Origin: Algibacter sp. L1A34
Lineage (GTDB): Bacteria; Bacteroidota; Bacteroidia; Flavobacteriales; Flavobacteriaceae
NCBI RefSeq assembly: GCF_009796805.1
Contig: NZ_CP047029.1
Span: 682,001 to 746,000 of the forward strand
Length of the DNA: 64,000 nt
Reading direction: 5' to 3'
Made by a program: the position numbers and the translations under genes. Below the pieces are notes generated by a model that was given only the letters and a program-made list of their open reading frames with translations, ran no database searches and was not told the origin of the DNA. Numbering within the stretch: the stretch's first letter is position 1; the number at the start of each line of letters is the position of its first letter. Shown here piece by piece: positions 8,685 to 18,028 of the stretch.

Positions 8685-9092
8685 ATGCTAAAAACCATTT
8701 GCTATAAAAGTAAGATAAAATCAACTCTAAATATTTTAGAACTCGAAGCCTTATTCAATGAAACCCAAAACAAAAATGACACCGAAAACATTACGGGAGT
8801 TTTAGTAAAAAAAGAAAATACTTTTTTTCAAATAACTGAAGGCCAATCTACTGCCGTAGATAAAGTTTATCTAAAAATCAAAAAAGATTCGAGACATACA
8901 AATATTATCGAAATATTAAACAATCCCATTTCTCAATTAAGCTTTAATGCCTTCGGTACCAATTATATGGTTATTGAAGATATTAATGCACTTTACGGTT
9001 TACAAAAATACATTACAAACTTAGAGCAAAACAATTTTGAAAACAGTAGTCTCTTTTTAAAAATTATTGAAGACCTATTAACTACCAACTAA
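8685..9092 (+). CDS. BLUF-domain blue-light sensor, second of a tandem pair (diverged)
   Basis: The product has 135 residues and begins with the same TICY motif as its neighbour, which supports the ATG at 8685. The flavin contacts are retained as Y7, N31 (NDTENITG) and Q49 (FFQITEGQ), and the DSRH motif is at 68-71. The strand-5 positions of AppA W104 and M106 hold F90 and T92, and the region is otherwise unlike the canonical FxxWxMGF. It is clearly more diverged than the first copy, so photocycle and signalling may differ, or one copy may no longer be light-active. It has no fused output domain. It lies 110 bases after the first copy and probably has its own promoter. Confidence 0.85.
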   Translation: MLKTICYKSKIKSTLNILELEALFNETQNKNDTENITGVLVKKENTFFQITEGQSTAVDKVYLKIKKDSRHTNIIEILNNPISQLSFNAFGTNYMVIEDINALYGLQKYITNLEQNNFENSSLFLKIIEDLLTTN

Positions 9093-9102
9093 TAAAAAAC
9101 AT

Positions 9103-9110
9103 TAGATTTG
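9103..9110 (+). promoter_or_regulatory. Probable -7 element TAGATTTG for rpe
   Basis: Matches TAnnTTTG, 25 bases before the rpe ATG, in the short gap after the second BLUF gene. The -33 box is not clear. Confidence 0.4.
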
Positions 9111-9135
9111 CGGAAACAACGCAAAATCAAATAAA

Positions 9136-9798
9136 ATGTCTTCTAAATTAATTGCACCTTCCATGCTTGCTGCCGATTTCGGCAACTTACAACGTGATAC
9201 AGAAATGGTTAATAACAGTGAAGCCGATTGGTTTCATATTGATGTAATGGATGGTCACTTTGTACCAAACATCTCTTATGGTATGCCTGTTATTGCTGCT
9301 ATTAAAAAGCATGCTACAAAACCTTTAGATGTGCATTTAATGATTGAAAAACCAGAACGTTATATTGAAGAATTCGCAAAAGTTGGAGCAGATATTATTA
9401 CTGTTCATCATGAATCTACAGTACACCTACACCGCACACTTACTCAAATAGAAGATGCAGGCTGTAAAGCAGGCGTGGTTTTAAACCTTACAACACCTGT
9501 TTCTGTTTTAGAAGATATTCTACCTAAGTGCTATATGGTTTTACTTATGTCAATAAATCCAGGTTTTGGTGGCCAAAAGTTTGAGGACATGACTTACAAC
9601 AGAGTAAAAAAGCTTCGAAAAATGATTAACGAACAAGGTTTAAATACACGAATTGAAATTGATGGTGGTGTTACCGATAAAAATATCAAACAACTAGTTG
9701 AAGCTGGCGCAGATGTTTTTGTTGCTGGAAGTCACGTATTTAAAAGTGAAAACCAAATAGAAACAATAAAACAATTGAAAGCTTTAGCTAATTCTTAA
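9136..9798 (+). CDS. rpe: Ribulose-phosphate 3-epimerase
   Basis: Interconverts ribulose 5-phosphate and xylulose 5-phosphate in the pentose phosphate pathway. It is a 220-residue TIM barrel of normal length. Signature motifs: SMLAADFGNLQRD with the N-terminal Ser, the metal-site residues in HIDVMDGHFVPNIS, DVHLMIEKPERYI, the phosphate loop MSINPGFGGQKF, and EIDGGV near the C-terminus. The 3' end overlaps the convergent CBS gene by four bases. Confidence 0.97.
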   Translation: MSSKLIAPSMLAADFGNLQRDTEMVNNSEADWFHIDVMDGHFVPNISYGMPVIAAIKKHATKPLDVHLMIEKPERYIEEFAKVGADIITVHHESTVHLHRTLTQIEDAGCKAGVVLNLTTPVSVLEDILPKCYMVLLMSINPGFGGQKFEDMTYNRVKKLRKMINEQGLNTRIEIDGGVTDKNIKQLVEAGADVFVAGSHVFKSENQIETIKQLKALANS

Positions 9799-10214
9799 CA
9801 TTCTTTAATAAAATAGTTTAATAAATCCCTAGTTGTAATAATACCTAGTAACACTCCATCCTTTTCAACTGGTAAAGAATGAAACCCTTTACTAGCCAAA
9901 ATTAAAGCTACATCTTTAATTGATGTTTCTGGAGTTACTGTAACTACATTTTTCTCCATAACCTGCTCTATAGTAAAGTTATTAGGCACTACACTATCTA
10001 AGCTGTAATTATTATCTGCAATAGCTTTAGGGATGCTAATACGCATTAAATCGGTATAACTAATCATACCAATAATACTCTCTCCTTCAACCACGGGTAT
10101 ATGTTTAATTCTATGTCTATTAAAAAGCATTTCTGCTCTTTTTAAATCATCTTCTCTAGTTAAACCTATAATTGTTTTAGTCATTATAGTAGATATAGGT
10201 GTGTTTGCTTTCAT
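9795..10214 (-). CDS. CBS-domain pair protein
   Basis: The 139-residue product consists of two CBS motifs, about residues 5-60 (ISTIMTKTIIGLT, IKHIPVVEGESIIGMISYTDL) and 78-135 (VMEKNVVTVTPETSIKDV, GFHSLPVEKDGVLLGIITTRDLL). Such pairs bind adenine nucleotides and act as energy or ligand sensors. There is no enzymatic domain, so the regulated partner is unknown. It is convergent with rpe and the two genes share the bases TTAA, from which each takes its TAA stop. Confidence 0.9.
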   Translation of the reverse strand: MKANTPISTIMTKTIIGLTREDDLKRAEMLFNRHRIKHIPVVEGESIIGMISYTDLMRISIPKAIADNNYSLDSVVPNNFTIEQVMEKNVVTVTPETSIKDVALILASKGFHSLPVEKDGVLLGIITTRDLLNYFIKEC

Positions 10215-10434
10215 CTTTCTTTTTTTATTACAAGCGTAAATCTATTGAAGAAAGATAACTTATTCTATGACAAATATCACTAAAGAAATTATTCAGAATT
10301 CTTTATTCGAAAAATGACATAAAATAACGCATAGAATTTTCACTACTAGTATTTATAAAAAAGAGGCTAAATTACACTTTGCCCACAAAACTCGTTTAAA
10401 GACACAACCTATTACTTTTTAATATTGATAAGAC

Positions 10435-10626
10435 CTAGCTGTTTCTTTTTTTGTGTTTAGATTCATTAACAAAAATTAAAATCACACAAATAACAAAAAC
10501 TACAGTAGCACATAGAAATAAACGAAATCTTGTAGATTCTAAACTTAAATCAACAAAGTCAAAGCTTAGAATATTTAAAAGCATCGCAATTATAAGCACT
10601 ATTTTAGATAAATTTCTTTTAATCAT
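10435..10626 (-). CDS. Small two-helix membrane protein, hypothetical
   Basis: A 63-residue product with a basic N-terminus (MIKRNLSK), a hydrophobic helix at about 8-24, a short charged loop (DLSLESTRFR), a second helix at about 36-53 and a basic tail (ESKHKKRNS). This ordered topology supports translation on this strand; the overlapping plus-strand frame is only its complement. No family is recognised. It stands alone between the CBS gene and the tRNA. Confidence 0.5.
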   Translation of the reverse strand: MIKRNLSKIVLIIAMLLNILSFDFVDLSLESTRFRLFLCATVVFVICVILIFVNESKHKKRNS

Positions 10627-10707
10627 ATTTTTATAAATTTTTCCTTAGAAAGATATAAATAATTCTGAAATAGCTAATTGTCTTCTCTTATAGATAATTT
10701 CATTGGT

Positions 10708-10749
10708 AAAAAAAAATGTGAAACGTTTTAAACAAACATTTCACACTTT
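10708..10749 (-). terminator. Terminator downstream of tRNA-Arg
   Basis: On the minus strand, TGTGAAA and TTTCACA form a 7-bp stem around a 15-base loop, followed by a run of nine T. It begins 13 bases beyond the mature tRNA 3' end. Confidence 0.75.
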
Positions 10750-10757
10750 TATATTTG

Positions 10758-10831
10758 TGACCGCGAAGGGATTCGAACCCCCAACCATCAGAGCCGAAAT
10801 CTGATATTCTATCCAGTTGAACTACGCAGCC
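10758..10831 (-). tRNA. tRNA-Arg (anticodon TCG)
   Basis: 74-base cloverleaf on the minus strand. The acceptor stem GGCTGCG pairs with CGCGGTC (two G-T wobbles), discriminator A, and CCA is not encoded. The D arm contains AGTTCAACTGGAT. The anticodon stem TCAGA/TCTGA encloses the loop TTTCGGC, giving anticodon TCG, which reads CGN Arg codons. The T arm contains GGTTCGAATCC. It lies 27 bases downstream of yqeY and may be processed from that transcript. Confidence 0.96.
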
Positions 10832-10858
10832 ATTTTTCCGCCTAAGCGATATTGTTTA

Positions 10859-11308
10859 TTAAATTAATTTTTGTTTTACTATAGAAGAAATAGTTTTACC
10901 ATCGGCTTGTCCTGCAAGTTCTTTGCTAACCATTCCCATAACTTTACCCATATCTTTCATACCGTCTGCTCCTGTTTGTTCTATAACAGCAACAACTACC
11001 TTTTCAATTTCCTCATCGGATAACGCTTCTGGTAAAAACTGAGAAATAACCTCTGCCTCTGCTAGTTCCGGAGTAGCCAAATCTTCTCTACCTTGCTCTA
11101 AATAAATAGCAGCACTATCTTTACGTTGCTTTACTTGTTTCTGAAGTATTTTAAGCTCTTGATCTTCGTTTAACTCTTCTTTAGCTCCACTTTCTGTTTG
11201 AGCTAACAAAATAGCCGATTTTACAGCACGCAAAGCCGTAAGTGCCGTTTGATCTTTAGATTTCATTGCACTTTTAAGCGCAGTCATTATTTCTTCTTGA
11301 AGAGCCAT
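10859..11308 (-). CDS. yqeY: GatB/YqeY domain-containing protein
   Basis: Stand-alone YqeY of normal length (149 residues). It has the all-helical N-terminal region with LTALRAVKSAILLAQTES and QKQVKQRKDSA, and the C-terminal tRNA-binding-like domain with EAEVISQFLPEALS, GMKDMGKVMGMV and ADGKTISSIVK. The family resembles the tail domain of the GatB amidotransferase subunit. Its exact role is not settled, although a tRNA-related function is usually proposed. It follows ftsZ, from which a terminator separates it, and precedes tRNA-Arg. Confidence 0.92.
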   Translation of the reverse strand: MALQEEIMTALKSAMKSKDQTALTALRAVKSAILLAQTESGAKEELNEDQELKILQKQVKQRKDSAAIYLEQGREDLATPELAEAEVISQFLPEALSDEEIEKVVVAVIEQTGADGMKDMGKVMGMVSKELAGQADGKTISSIVKQKLI

Positions 11309-11401
11309 TTTTCAATTTATTTAGTATGCGAAGATAAAAAAAACTTAGTATTAAATTACTCGAATCAATGATTAGTTTCGGTAGTAAATTTTAAAAAAAC
11401 C

Positions 11402-11443
11402 ATAAAAAAACCCAAAAAGTATTGTTTACTTTTCGGGCTTATT
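11402..11443 (-). terminator. Terminator closing the dcw operon after ftsZ
   Basis: On the minus strand AGCCCGAAAAGTA pairs with TACTTTTTGGGTT (13 bp with two G-T wobbles) around a 5-base loop, followed by a run of T. It lies about 30 bases after the ftsZ stop. Confidence 0.85.
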
Positions 11444-11470
11444 ATTTAGATAAATTTACTAGTTATATCA

Positions 11471-13477
11471 TTAATCTACATTATCATGTAAAAATGAATT
11501 ATTACTTCTCACTTGTAAATCATCATTATCATCTAAACCAATGCTTGTTCTAGAAAAATCGTTATCTGATGAGTGTTTAGAATCCTCTAAATTAACACCT
11601 TGACGTTTGTATGCTGGCACTTTTTCTATATCATCAATTTTTGCATTATTGAATTTATAGTTGAAATCCTTCATTTTACGACGGCGTTCTGCTGCACGTT
11701 CTTTCAATAATTCTGAAATTGGCGTGTTCATCGGGTCAATCTCTTCCTCTACAACATCTTTCTTAACAGGTTCTTCTTTCCTAACCACTTTTCTTTCGAA
11801 AACAATATCTTCTCCTATTTCATCAATAATCTGTTTAGCAGAAGTTTGTTTTCTAATTAACGCCGCTTCTACTTCCGAGAAATCATCTAAAGAATACCTA
11901 ACATCTCCGTTTGCATTCGGTTTAACTTCTGGAATAACCTCTACATGGTCGTTAACAGCAATATCCTTAATATCCTCATCGTCTAGACTGAAAGTAACTT
12001 TCTTCTCGATAACTTCTTCTTTTCTCTCTTCCTTTTTAGTCTCACGGCTAATTGGCAAATCGAAGGTTAAGGTTATTTGTTTTTCTTCTTCAAAGTCTTC
12101 GGCAATTACTTCAACTTCACGACTATTTTCAAATTCGTCTATTTGTTTATTTACAGAGTTAATAATAAAATCATCTTCATCTTCTACATTCACACGAACT
12201 TCATCATAAACGACTTTCATGTTTCTTAAAATCTCCGAGGTAGGAATTAAATCAATATTTTGTGGCGGCGATGATAATTTATCCTTTCTTATCACGCTTT
12301 TTTCCAAAAAAGTGAATTCCTCCTCTTCATCTAAATCCAACGTATGTTTTACTACTTTCGGCTCTTCCTTTTTTTCAACAACAACTGGCGGCACAATAAC
12401 CTCAGATTTAACTTCTTTAGCTTCTATCTCTTTTTCCTCACTTAAAGAATGAATTACTTTTTTAGTTTCAGTATTAGAAATTTCGTCTTGTTGTTCAATA
12501 TTAAAACCAGTTGCTATTATAGTTACAGCAATAGATTCATCTAAAGATTCATCTTCACCTACACCCATAATAATGTTGGCGCCGTGGCCAGCTTCATTTT
12601 GAATGTGGTCGTTAATTTCTCCTATTTCGTCTATAGTAATTTCTTGAGCTCCAGAAACGATTAAAAGCAGTACGTTTTTAGCACCTGTAATTTTATTATC
12701 GTTTAATAATGGTGAATCTAATGCTTTACGAATAGCATCTTGCGCACGGTTTTGACCAGACGCTAATGCAGAACCCATAATAGCTGTTCCACTATTACTT
12801 AATACGGTTTTAGCATCACGTAAATCAATATTTTGTGTATAGTGATGTGTAATAACTTCGGCTATACCACGAGCAGCGGTAGATAGTACTTCGTCTGCTT
12901 TCGAGAACCCGGCTTTAAAACCAAGATTTCCGTAAACCTCACGAAGCTTATTGTTGTTAATTACAATTAATGAATCGACCATACCTCGCAATTTCTCAAT
13001 ACCTTTTTGAGATTGTTCGATACGCATTTTTCCTTCAAACTGAAAAGGCATAGTAACAATGCCTACAGTTAAAATATCCATGTCTTTGGCCATTTTAGCA
13101 ATAATAGGGGCTGCACCAGTACCAGTACCACCACCCATTCCGGCAGTAATAAATACCATTTTAGTGTTTGAATCTAACATTTGAGAGATATCCTCAAAAC
13201 TTTCTACTGCCGATTGTTCTCCGATATCAGGATTTGCTCCTGCACCAAGACCTTCGGTTAAGTTTAGACCTAATTGTATTTTGTTTGGAACACCACTGTT
13301 TTGCAAGGCTTGTGCATCGGTATTACATACGTAAAAGTCGACACCTTTTATACCTTGTTGGAACATGTGATTGATAGCGTTACTACCGCCACCACCAACG
13401 CCAATAACTTTAATAACATTTGATTGATTTTTAGGTAAATCAAATGCAATGTTTTCGAATTCTTTGTTGCTGCTCAT
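11471..13477 (-). CDS. ftsZ: Cell division protein FtsZ with long C-terminal extension
   Basis: Tubulin-like GTPase that forms the cytokinetic ring. The GTPase core (about 15-330) has [12 protein letters not shown] and the tubulin signature GGGTGTG at 115-121, with the T7 region following. The protein is 668 residues against about 380-400 in most bacteria. The extra roughly 330 residues form an acidic, low-complexity linker rich in Glu, Lys and Val. A VPAYKRQG motif at 620-627 looks like the conserved C-terminal peptide that binds FtsA, but 41 further residues follow, ending NSFLHDNVD. Long linkers are usual in Bacteroidota. It is the last gene of the dcw block, 65 bases after ftsA. Confidence 0.97.
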   Translation of the reverse strand: MSSNKEFENIAFDLPKNQSNVIKVIGVGGGGSNAINHMFQQGIKGVDFYVCNTDAQALQNSGVPNKIQLGLNLTEGLGAGANPDIGEQSAVESFEDISQMLDSNTKMVFITAGMGGGTGTGAAPIIAKMAKDMDILTVGIVTMPFQFEGKMRIEQSQKGIEKLRGMVDSLIVINNNKLREVYGNLGFKAGFSKADEVLSTAARGIAEVITHHYTQNIDLRDAKTVLSNSGTAIMGSALASGQNRAQDAIRKALDSPLLNDNKITGAKNVLLLIVSGAQEITIDEIGEINDHIQNEAGHGANIIMGVGEDESLDESIAVTIIATGFNIEQQDEISNTETKKVIHSLSEEKEIEAKEVKSEVIVPPVVVEKKEEPKVVKHTLDLDEEEEFTFLEKSVIRKDKLSSPPQNIDLIPTSEILRNMKVVYDEVRVNVEDEDDFIINSVNKQIDEFENSREVEVIAEDFEEEKQITLTFDLPISRETKKEERKEEVIEKKVTFSLDDEDIKDIAVNDHVEVIPEVKPNANGDVRYSLDDFSEVEAALIRKQTSAKQIIDEIGEDIVFERKVVRKEEPVKKDVVEEEIDPMNTPISELLKERAAERRRKMKDFNYKFNNAKIDDIEKVPAYKRQGVNLEDSKHSSDNDFSRTSIGLDDNDDLQVRSNNSFLHDNVD

Positions 13478-13542
13478 AACTCTGTTTTACTGGGGTTTTG
13501 TACTAAATATTTTTTATTCAATGGATTTCTTTATCAATATTT

Positions 13543-14868
13543 TTATTCTGCGTTATCTAAAAAATCTTTAACGCGTTCGGTTAATTTATCGAGAAAAGAA
13601 CGTCTTTCTCTAACCGGTTCTACTTTAATTTCTTCAGCAGGGCTGTCTTCTATTTCTACTTCTTCTTCTATAACTTCTTCTTCAACCTGTTGCTCTATTT
13701 TTTTGCGTTCTTGACGTTTTAACCCGTCTAACACTAAACCAACTGCAGTTGCAAAAAGCGGACTTGTAACATCCTCGTTACTATCGCCTGCCAAATGTTC
13801 GTTAGGGTAACCAATTCGGGTATCCATACCAGTTATGTATTCTACCAATTGCTTTAAGTGCTTTAACTGGCTTCCTCCACCTGTTAAAACAATACCCGCA
13901 ATAAGGTTTTTCTTTTGTTCTTCGTGACCGTAATTTTTAATTTCAACGTACACTTGTTCTATAATTTCCACAACACGTGCATGAATAATTTTTGAGAGAT
14001 TTTTTAATGTTATTTCTTTTGGTTCACGACCTCGTAAACCTGGAATAGAAACAATTTCGTTGTCTTTGTTTTCGCCTGGCCATGCTGAACCAAACTTTAT
14101 TTTTAATAATTCGGCTTGTTTCTCAATAATAGAACAGCCTTCCTTTATATCTTCTGTAATTACATTTCCTCCGAAAGGAATAACTGCGGTATGACGAATA
14201 ATACCATCTCTAAAAATGGCTAAATCCGTTGTACCTCCACCTATATCAATTAACGCGACACCGGCTTCTTTTTCCTCTTGGCTTAAAACTGCATTAGCTG
14301 ATGCTAAAGGTTCTAACGTGATACCTTCTAAATTTAAATCGGCGCTTTGTATACAACGTCCAACATTTCGAATAGATGATACTTGACCAACTACCACATG
14401 GAAATTTGCTTCTAAACGGCCACCATACATTCCTATAGGCTCTTTTATTTCAGCTTGACCATCAACTTTATATTCTTGTGGTAATACATGAATAATTTCT
14501 TCCCCTGGAAGCATTACTAGTTTATGCACTTGGTTTATTAATCGATCTATATCATCTTCATCAATGACAAGTTCCGAATTTGATCGCGTTATATAATCGC
14601 TATGCTGTAAACTTCGAATATGCTGTCCCGCAATACCTACCGTAACACCATCAATTTTCATTTCGGCTGCTGCTTCTGCTTCTTGAACTGCTTGCTGAAT
14701 GGATTGAATAGTTTGTGTAATATTATTTACTACACCACGGTGCACACCTAAACTTTTAGACTTTCCTATGCCTAAAATTTCAAGTTTGCCGTATTCATTT
14801 TTACGACCAATCATAGCCACAATTTTTGTGGTCCCTATATCTAATCCTACTGATATGTTATGCTCCAT
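13543..14868 (-). CDS. ftsA: Cell division protein FtsA
   Basis: Actin-like ATPase that tethers FtsZ to the membrane. The N-terminal phosphate loop is VGLDIGTTKIVAMIG, the SHS2/1C region follows, and the second phosphate loop is ALIDIGGGTTDLAIF with adenosine motif VLTGGGSQL. The C-terminus, after an acidic Glu-rich linker, is an amphipathic helix (SFLDKLTERVKDFLDNAE), the usual membrane-targeting sequence. Length is 441 residues, slightly longer than usual because of the acidic linker. It starts 3 bases after ftsQ, implying translational coupling. Confidence 0.97.
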   Translation of the reverse strand: MEHNISVGLDIGTTKIVAMIGRKNEYGKLEILGIGKSKSLGVHRGVVNNITQTIQSIQQAVQEAEAAAEMKIDGVTVGIAGQHIRSLQHSDYITRSNSELVIDEDDIDRLINQVHKLVMLPGEEIIHVLPQEYKVDGQAEIKEPIGMYGGRLEANFHVVVGQVSSIRNVGRCIQSADLNLEGITLEPLASANAVLSQEEKEAGVALIDIGGGTTDLAIFRDGIIRHTAVIPFGGNVITEDIKEGCSIIEKQAELLKIKFGSAWPGENKDNEIVSIPGLRGREPKEITLKNLSKIIHARVVEIIEQVYVEIKNYGHEEQKKNLIAGIVLTGGGSQLKHLKQLVEYITGMDTRIGYPNEHLAGDSNEDVTSPLFATAVGLVLDGLKRQERKKIEQQVEEEVIEEEVEIEDSPAEEIKVEPVRERRSFLDKLTERVKDFLDNAE

Positions 14869-14871
14869 GGC

Positions 14872-15591
14872 TTATATTTTGGTACATACTACTTGGTTAT
14901 CGAATTGCAAATTTACTTTGCTATAATTATCTAGCGTCTTTTCTTTGATGTTTTTTTGATAAAATGCTTTCAAATTATTTATTTTTTTGTCTATTAATTC
15001 TAAATCACCTAATTGCACTAAAAACTTACACTGTCTTAATTTTAAAAATAACACATTATTAGCACTTTGGTGAATTTCAATGACATTCGTTTTTAAAAAA
15101 TGATCATCTTTAATTTTTGTTGCAATTTTAAATATGTTTTCTAAGTTATTTTTCTCAACAAAACCAGTAACAAGTGGCACTCTTGCCGAATAATTAGTTG
15201 ACAACGGCATATAAAAACCGCGATCGTCAATATAATAAGAGGCATTTGTATTAACTCGTGCTATTGGTGTTTTTTGTTCTATTTCGGCGTTAAGCGTACC
15301 ATTTACTGCTATATAAACTTCCGCACTTTCAATCATTGGATTAGATTTGAGAGTATTTTCCAACTTATTCAAATCTAAAGTTTCTTTAGCAACGTTTCTA
15401 ACACTACCGTAATTTTGTATTAACAATTTACTAACAGTCTCATTAGTAATAAATAAGTTATCCTCTCCAATAAATTTCACAGCGGGATCTGTTACAAACC
15501 TCGTGTTATTTCTTCCTGATGCAAAAGCAAATAGAAAAACTACCAAACCGAGCAAACCGATCATCTTTATGTAATTCCAATTAACTTTCAC
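14872..15591 (-). CDS. ftsQ: Cell division protein FtsQ
   Basis: Bitopic divisome protein of 239 residues. It has a short cytoplasmic N-terminus, one membrane helix at about 9-25 (MIGLLGLVVFLFAFASG), a POTRA-like segment (FITNETVSKLLIQNYG, LNKLENTLKSNPMIESAEVY) and the FtsQ domain (YYIDDRGFYMPLS, VPLVTGFV). Sequence conservation is low, as is normal for FtsQ in this phylum, and the assignment also rests on position between murC and ftsA. It overlaps the end of murC by 11 bases. Confidence 0.9.
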   Translation of the reverse strand: MKVNWNYIKMIGLLGLVVFLFAFASGRNNTRFVTDPAVKFIGEDNLFITNETVSKLLIQNYGSVRNVAKETLDLNKLENTLKSNPMIESAEVYIAVNGTLNAEIEQKTPIARVNTNASYYIDDRGFYMPLSTNYSARVPLVTGFVEKNNLENIFKIATKIKDDHFLKTNVIEIHQSANNVLFLKLRQCKFLVQLGDLELIDKKINNLKAFYQKNIKEKTLDNYSKVNLQFDNQVVCTKI

Positions 15592-16933
15592 AACTCAACG
15601 TTTTTTTTATATATTTTACTTGTTCGCCAATATCACCTGCACCAATAGTAAGTATCACATCAGCATTACTTTTTTTAATTTCTGAAAGCATTTCGGCTTT
15701 ATTCACCAACTGCTTATTTTCAATTGTAACCTTATCCAATAACCATTCCGATGTTACGCCTTCAATAGGTAATTCTCTAGCAGGATAAATATCCAATAAC
15801 ATTAACTCATCAAACTGCGATAAGCTTTTTGCAAAATCAGCAATAAAATCTTTTGTTCTGCTGAATAAATGTGGCTGAAAAATAGCCAATACTTTCTTAT
15901 TTGGATACATTTCACGAACCGCTTGATGTACAGCATTAATTTCCTCTGGATGATGTGCATAATCATCAATATACACCAAGGCATCCGTTTTAATTTGATA
16001 AGTAAATCTGCGTTTAACACCTTTGTAAGATGCTAATGCCTTGGCGAGCTGTTGGTACGGGCAACCATATTCTACAGCCATCGCCAAAGCCAATAATGCA
16101 TTCGACAAATTATGTCTACCTGGCAGGTTAAACTCCAAATTTTCTAGCACTGTTATTGGTGTTTTTACATCAAAAACATAAGTGCCATTTATAATTTTTA
16201 TATTTTGAACAGTATAATCAGAATCATCTTCAATACCGTAAGTTATTCCCTTTAATGGTAATCCGTTTTTTATAAACAACTTACCGTTTGGTTTTATTCG
16301 TTTTGAAAAATCTTCAAAAGTTTTTTTTAATTCTGAAGCATCTCCATAAATATCCAAATGATCGGCATCCATTGACGTGATTCCAGCAAAATCTGGAGAC
16401 AATGTCATAAACGAACGATCGAACTCATCAGCCTCTACAACTGAAACCTCTGCCCCTTGTAAAATTAAATTTGAATTATAATTTTCACTTATACCTCCTA
16501 AAAAGGCAGTAAGTGGTACATTACATTCATGCATTAAATGTCCAAGGATACTTGTTGTTGTCGTTTTTCCATGGGTTCCTGCAACAGCTAAACACACCGT
16601 GTTTTCCGTAATTAATCCTAAAATCTCAGAACGCTTTAAAACCTTAAAATCATTTTTTCTAAAGTAATTTAATTCTAAATGTCCTTTAGGAACCGCTGGT
16701 GTATAAACCACCAATGTATTTTCTGAATTTAAAAAAACCGAATCAATCTGTTTTATATCATCATCAAAATGAACTTGCACACCCAATTCCACCAAACTAT
16801 CAGTAATTGCCGTTTGGGTTTTATCATAACCTGCCACAAGCTTATTATTCGCATTAAAATAGCGTGCTATAGCACTCATGCCGATACCGCCAATGCCAAT
16901 AAAATAGATATTATGTATGCTGTTTAAATTCAT
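15581..16933 (-). CDS. murC: UDP-N-acetylmuramate--L-alanine ligase
   Basis: ATP-dependent ligase adding L-Ala to UDP-MurNAc, the first amino acid of the peptidoglycan stem. The N-terminal Rossmann motif is YFIGIGGIGMSAIARYF, the ATP loop is VAGTHGKTTTTSIL, the central Mur signature is SVVEADEFDRSF, and the C-terminal domain has YIDDYAHHPEEI and FQPHLFSRT. The latter two distinguish MurC from the other Mur ligases. Length (450) is normal. It abuts murG with no gap and overlaps ftsQ. Confidence 0.97.
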   Translation of the reverse strand: MNLNSIHNIYFIGIGGIGMSAIARYFNANNKLVAGYDKTQTAITDSLVELGVQVHFDDDIKQIDSVFLNSENTLVVYTPAVPKGHLELNYFRKNDFKVLKRSEILGLITENTVCLAVAGTHGKTTTTSILGHLMHECNVPLTAFLGGISENYNSNLILQGAEVSVVEADEFDRSFMTLSPDFAGITSMDADHLDIYGDASELKKTFEDFSKRIKPNGKLFIKNGLPLKGITYGIEDDSDYTVQNIKIINGTYVFDVKTPITVLENLEFNLPGRHNLSNALLALAMAVEYGCPYQQLAKALASYKGVKRRFTYQIKTDALVYIDDYAHHPEEINAVHQAVREMYPNKKVLAIFQPHLFSRTKDFIADFAKSLSQFDELMLLDIYPARELPIEGVTSEWLLDKVTIENKQLVNKAEMLSEIKKSNADVILTIGAGDIGEQVKYIKKTLSCES

Positions 16934-18028
16934 TTATCTCTTTAGAAGCTTTTCAACTTCATTTACTATATCTTTCGTAGCATTTACCAATGCTAATTGT
17001 TTAATATTTTTTCCTAATTCTGCTTGACGACCTGGCGCTGCAATAAGTTGCGAGAACTTATTTTGAAAATCGGCATCCAAATCTTCCTCATTTATAATCA
17101 TGGCGGCATCTTTATCTACGACAGCCATAGCGTTTTTGGTCTGATGGTCTTCAGCAACATTTGGCGATGGAATAAAAATCACCGGTTTTCCAACGATACA
17201 AAGCTCGGATACAGAACTCGCTCCCGCTCTCGAAATCACCACATCTGCAGCAGCATAGGCCAAATCCATGTTGTTTAAAAACTCATGAACCTGCACATTT
17301 TTGGTGTTTCCATAAATTTTATATTGTTGATAATATAATTTCCCGCATTGCCAAATAATTTGAACATTCTGCGTATCCAGAAAATCTAATTTCTTCTCAA
17401 TTAATTGATTTATTCGTCGAGCCCCTAAACTTCCTCCAATAACCAAAAGCGTAACTTTTCCTTTTTTTAAATCGAAGTACTCTATTCCCGCTTCTCTTTT
17501 TGTATCAATGTCCAATAAACCTTGACGCACTGGGTTACCCGTTTTTATAATTTTTTCTACTGGAAAAAATCGTTCTAGATTATCATAAGCCACACATATT
17601 TTTTTAGCCTTTTTAGATAAAAATTTATTAGTGATTCCTGGGTATGAATTTTGCTCCTGAATTAAAGTTGGCACACCTTTAAAGTTTGCAACTTGCAATA
17701 ACGGCCCGCTCGCAAATCCACCGGTACCAATGGCAATATCCGGCTTAAAAGATCTTACAATTCCATTCGCTTTCCACAAACTACTGATTAACTTAAATGG
17801 AAACATTAAATTTTTAAAGGTTAGCTTACGCTGAATACCCGAAATCCAAAGTCCTTTTATATCATAACCTGCTTGAGGCACTTTTTCCATTTCCATACGA
17901 TCACTTGCGCCAACAAACAAAAACTCAGCATCAGGAAAACGTAGCTTTAACTCGTTCGCAATAGCGATAGCCGGATAAATATGTCCGCCTGTTCCGCCTC
18001 CCGATAATATAATTTTATATGGTTTCAT
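16934..18028 (-). CDS. murG: UDP-N-acetylglucosamine--lipid I GlcNAc transferase
   Basis: GT-B glycosyltransferase converting lipid I to lipid II on the inner face of the membrane. The N-terminal motif is [17 protein letters not shown], the mid motif is [10 protein letters not shown], and the donor site includes [12 protein letters not shown] and [12 protein letters not shown], followed by a [14 protein letters not shown] segment. Length 364 is standard. It abuts murC and lies 54 bases after ftsW; that gap holds a small hairpin (TTCCC/GGGAA at 18042-18056). Confidence 0.97.
   Translation of the reverse strand: MKPYKIILSGGGTGGHIYPAIAIANELKLRFPDAEFLFVGASDRMEMEKVPQAGYDIKGLWISGIQRKLTFKNLMFPFKLISSLWKANGIVRSFKPDIAIGTGGFASGPLLQVANFKGVPTLIQEQNSYPGITNKFLSKKAKKICVAYDNLERFFPVEKIIKTGNPVRQGLLDIDTKREAGIEYFDLKKGKVTLLVIGGSLGARRINQLIEKKLDFLDTQNVQIIWQCGKLYYQQYKIYGNTKNVQVHEFLNNMDLAYAAADVVISRAGASSVSELCIVGKPVIFIPSPNVAEDHQTKNAMAVVDKDAAMIINEEDLDADFQNKFSQLIAAPGRQAELGKNIKQLALVNATKDIVNEVEKLLKR

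Noticed and set aside
10451-10636. Plus-strand 61-codon frame over the small membrane protein gene
   Set aside because: It is Lys/Thr-rich without topology or motif, whereas the minus strand encodes a coherent two-helix protein.
11661-12209. Plus-strand 182-codon frame opposite the ftsZ linker
   Set aside because: It is the complement of a Glu/Lys-rich coding region, which yields Ser/Phe-rich open frames; no independent evidence of a gene.
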